NCBI RefSeq assembly: GCF_030332225.1
Contig: NZ_JAOWIF010000034.1
Span: 21,250-85,249 of the forward strand
Length of the DNA: 64,000 bases
Reading direction: 5' to 3'
Source of the DNA: Citrobacter sp. Cu233
GTDB taxonomy: Bacteria > Pseudomonadota > Gammaproteobacteria > Enterobacterales > Enterobacteriaceae
The notes beneath the pieces are model-generated. The model did no database searches. It saw nothing but the letters and a program-made list of their open reading frames with translations, and was not told where the DNA came from. This document shows, piece by piece, positions 62,865 to 64,000 of this stretch. Position 1 is the first letter of the stretch, and every line of letters begins with the position of its first letter. The position numbers and the translations under genes were made by a program.

Positions 62865-63698
62865 GTGGATACGGAATTGTTAAAAACTTTCCTGGAAGTT
62901 AGCCGGACACGCCACTTTGGTCGGGCAGCTGAAGCGCTCTACCTGACCCAGTCGGCAGTCAGTTTTCGGATCAGACAACTGGAAAATCAACTGGGTGTGA
63001 ACCTGTTCACCCGACACAGAAACAATATTCGTTTGACCGCTGCGGGTGAAAAATTATTGCCTTACGCAGAAACACTGATGAATACGTGGCAAGCAGCACG
63101 TAAGGAAGTCGCGAATACCTCGCGGCACAACGAGTTTTCGATCGGTGCCAGTGCATCCCTTTGGGAATGCATGCTCAATGACTGGTTGCGGCGTTTATAC
63201 CAATCTCAGGAGCCACAATCCAGCCTGCAGTTTGAAGCGCGAATAGCTCAGCGCCAGTCGTTAGTAAAGCAGCTCCATGAAAGACAGTTGGATCTGCTAA
63301 TTACGACAGAAACCCCAAAAATGGACGAATTTAGCAGCCAACTGTTGGGATATTTTACGCTGGCGCTTTATTGTAGTGCCCCTTCGCAAACCAAAGATGA
63401 ACTGAATTATCTGCGTCTGGAATGGGGACCGGATTTTCAGCAGCACGAAGCGGGATTGATTGCAGGAGATGAAGTGCCGGTACTTACCACCAGTTCTGCA
63501 GAACTGGCAAGACAGCAACTTTCTGTAATTAAGGGGTTTAGTTGGCTTCCCGTCAACTGGGCCAGAACCAAAAGCGATCTTCACACGGTTAGCGACAGTA
63601 CGACGCTTTCACGTCCGCTATATGCGGTTTGGCTGCAAAATAGCGACAAACATGCGCTAATTCGCGATCTGCTGAAAACAAATATTTTGGAAGATTAA
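62865..63698 (+). CDS. hdfR: LysR-type regulator HdfR
   Basis: 277 residues from the GTG at 62865 (then Asp-Thr-Glu-Leu-Leu-Lys). An ATG at 62853 is in frame but is adjacent to the GGAG that serves the GTG, so the GTG is the start. The HTH is around [21 protein letters not shown]. In E. coli HdfR represses flhDC, is itself H-NS-controlled, and activates gltBD. The C-terminus ends ILED, slightly shorter than E. coli. Confidence 0.93.
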   Translation: MDTELLKTFLEVSRTRHFGRAAEALYLTQSAVSFRIRQLENQLGVNLFTRHRNNIRLTAAGEKLLPYAETLMNTWQAARKEVANTSRHNEFSIGASASLWECMLNDWLRRLYQSQEPQSSLQFEARIAQRQSLVKQLHERQLDLLITTETPKMDEFSSQLLGYFTLALYCSAPSQTKDELNYLRLEWGPDFQQHEAGLIAGDEVPVLTTSSAELARQQLSVIKGFSWLPVNWARTKSDLHTVSDSTTLSRPLYAVWLQNSDKHALIRDLLKTNILED

Positions 63699-63762
63699 TG
63701 AAAACGCTGGCAAGGATGCCGGGAAACAATGAACTGGAAGATCTCGAACAAAATGTTCAGGT

Positions 63763-63794
63763 AAAAAAAATCCTTAGCAAAAATGCTAAGGATT
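63763..63794 (-). terminator. Terminator after tRNA-Trp
   Basis: On the minus strand AATCCTTAGCA-TTTT-TGCTAAGGATT is an 11-pair stem followed by T8 (63763-63794). It ends the rrn-aspT-trpT transcript. Confidence 0.93.
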
Positions 63795-63799
63795 ATTTC

Positions 63800-63875
63800 T
63801 GGCAGGGGCGGAGAGACTCGAACTCGCGACACCCGGTTTTGGAGACCGGTGCTCTACCAACTGAGCTACGCCCCT
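63800..63875 (-). tRNA. trpT: tRNA-Trp (CCA)
   Basis: 76 bases on the minus strand, AGGGGCG acceptor, anticodon CCA in TCTCCAAAA, encoded CCA end. In E. coli trpT is the last gene of the rrnC transcript; hdfR is convergent with it, as here. Confidence 0.98.
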
Positions 63876-63891
63876 AAATTTTCTTATCATT

Positions 63892-63913
63892 AAGCCTGCT
63901 TAGTAGCAGGCTT
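63892..63913 (-). other. Spacer hairpin between aspT and trpT
   Basis: AAGCCTGCT and AGCAGGCTT pair perfectly around a four-base loop. Without a following T-run it is more likely a processing structure in the precursor RNA than a terminator. Confidence 0.5.
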
Positions 63914-63927
63914 AATTTTCTAATAAG

Positions 63928-64000
63928 TGGCGGAACGGACGGGACTCGAACCCGCGACCCCCTGCGTGACAGGCAGGTATTCTAACCAACTGAACTACCG
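63928..64000 (-). tRNA. aspT: tRNA-Asp (GUC), first four bases outside window
   Basis: 73 of 77 bases are present. The anticodon GTC in CTGTCACG, T-arm GGGTTCGAGTCCC and encoded CCA are clear. The position next to trpT implies that an rRNA operon (rrnC in E. coli) lies just beyond the right edge. Confidence 0.96.

Overview
This 64 kb window is ordinary core chromosome of an enterobacterium close to Escherichia, Salmonella and Citrobacter. Nearly every gene has a recognisable E. coli counterpart in the order metE-metR-yigM-yigL-pldB-rhtB-rhtC-recQ-pldA-yigI-rarD-corA-uvrD-yigB-xerC-yigA-dapF-lptM-cyaY-cyaA-hemCDXY-tRNA operon-yifK-ECA cluster-rho-trxA-rhlB-gppA-rep-ppiC-ilvC-ilvY-ilvADEMG-comM-maoP-hdfR-trpT-aspT. 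It is not E. coli K-12: ilvG is intact, the aslBA genes are absent between hemY and the tRNA operon, an Rpn-family gene sits between rhtB and rhtC, and several ERIC elements interrupt intergenic regions. The exact genus cannot be fixed by reading alone.

Layout. 1-2940: the end of a dienelactone-hydrolase gene, then metE and its control region with MetJ boxes and a MetR palindrome. 2941-9018: metR, biotin transporter yigM, phosphatase yigL, lysophospholipase pldB, amino-acid exporters rhtB and rhtC, and a frameshifted Rpn nuclease gene between the exporters. 9082-14442: recQ, pldA, yigI, rarD and corA with a long leader carrying a short ORF and a hairpin. 14802-20436: lptM-dapF-yigA-xerC-yigB-uvrD, one operon with a separate LexA-controlled uvrD promoter. 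20574-28001: cyaY, cyaA (UUG start), and hemCDXY. 28057-28843: the sRNA GlmZ and a four-tRNA operon (Arg, His, Leu, Pro). 28946-43409: yifK/thrP and the twelve-gene enterobacterial common antigen cluster, wecA through wecG. 43649-51135: rho (with leader ORF rhoL), trxA, rhlB, gppA, rep, ppiC. 51224-60510: ilvC and its regulator ilvY, then ilvLXGMEDA with its attenuator. 60863-64000: comM, maoP, hdfR and the tRNA-Trp and tRNA-Asp genes that in E. coli follow rrnC.

Functionally the window combines methionine and branched-chain amino-acid synthesis, haem synthesis, cAMP signalling, DNA repair and replication helicases (RecQ, UvrD, Rep), chromosome-dimer resolution (XerC), transcription termination (Rho) and surface glycolipid assembly (ECA). 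I found no prophage, insertion sequence, CRISPR array or clearly novel multi-gene system. The observations most worth a second look are at the regulatory scale: the corA leader, the broken Rpn gene, GlmZ and IlvX (both easily missed), and ERIC elements placed inside the leaders or spacers of ilvC, ilvD, gppA and metE.
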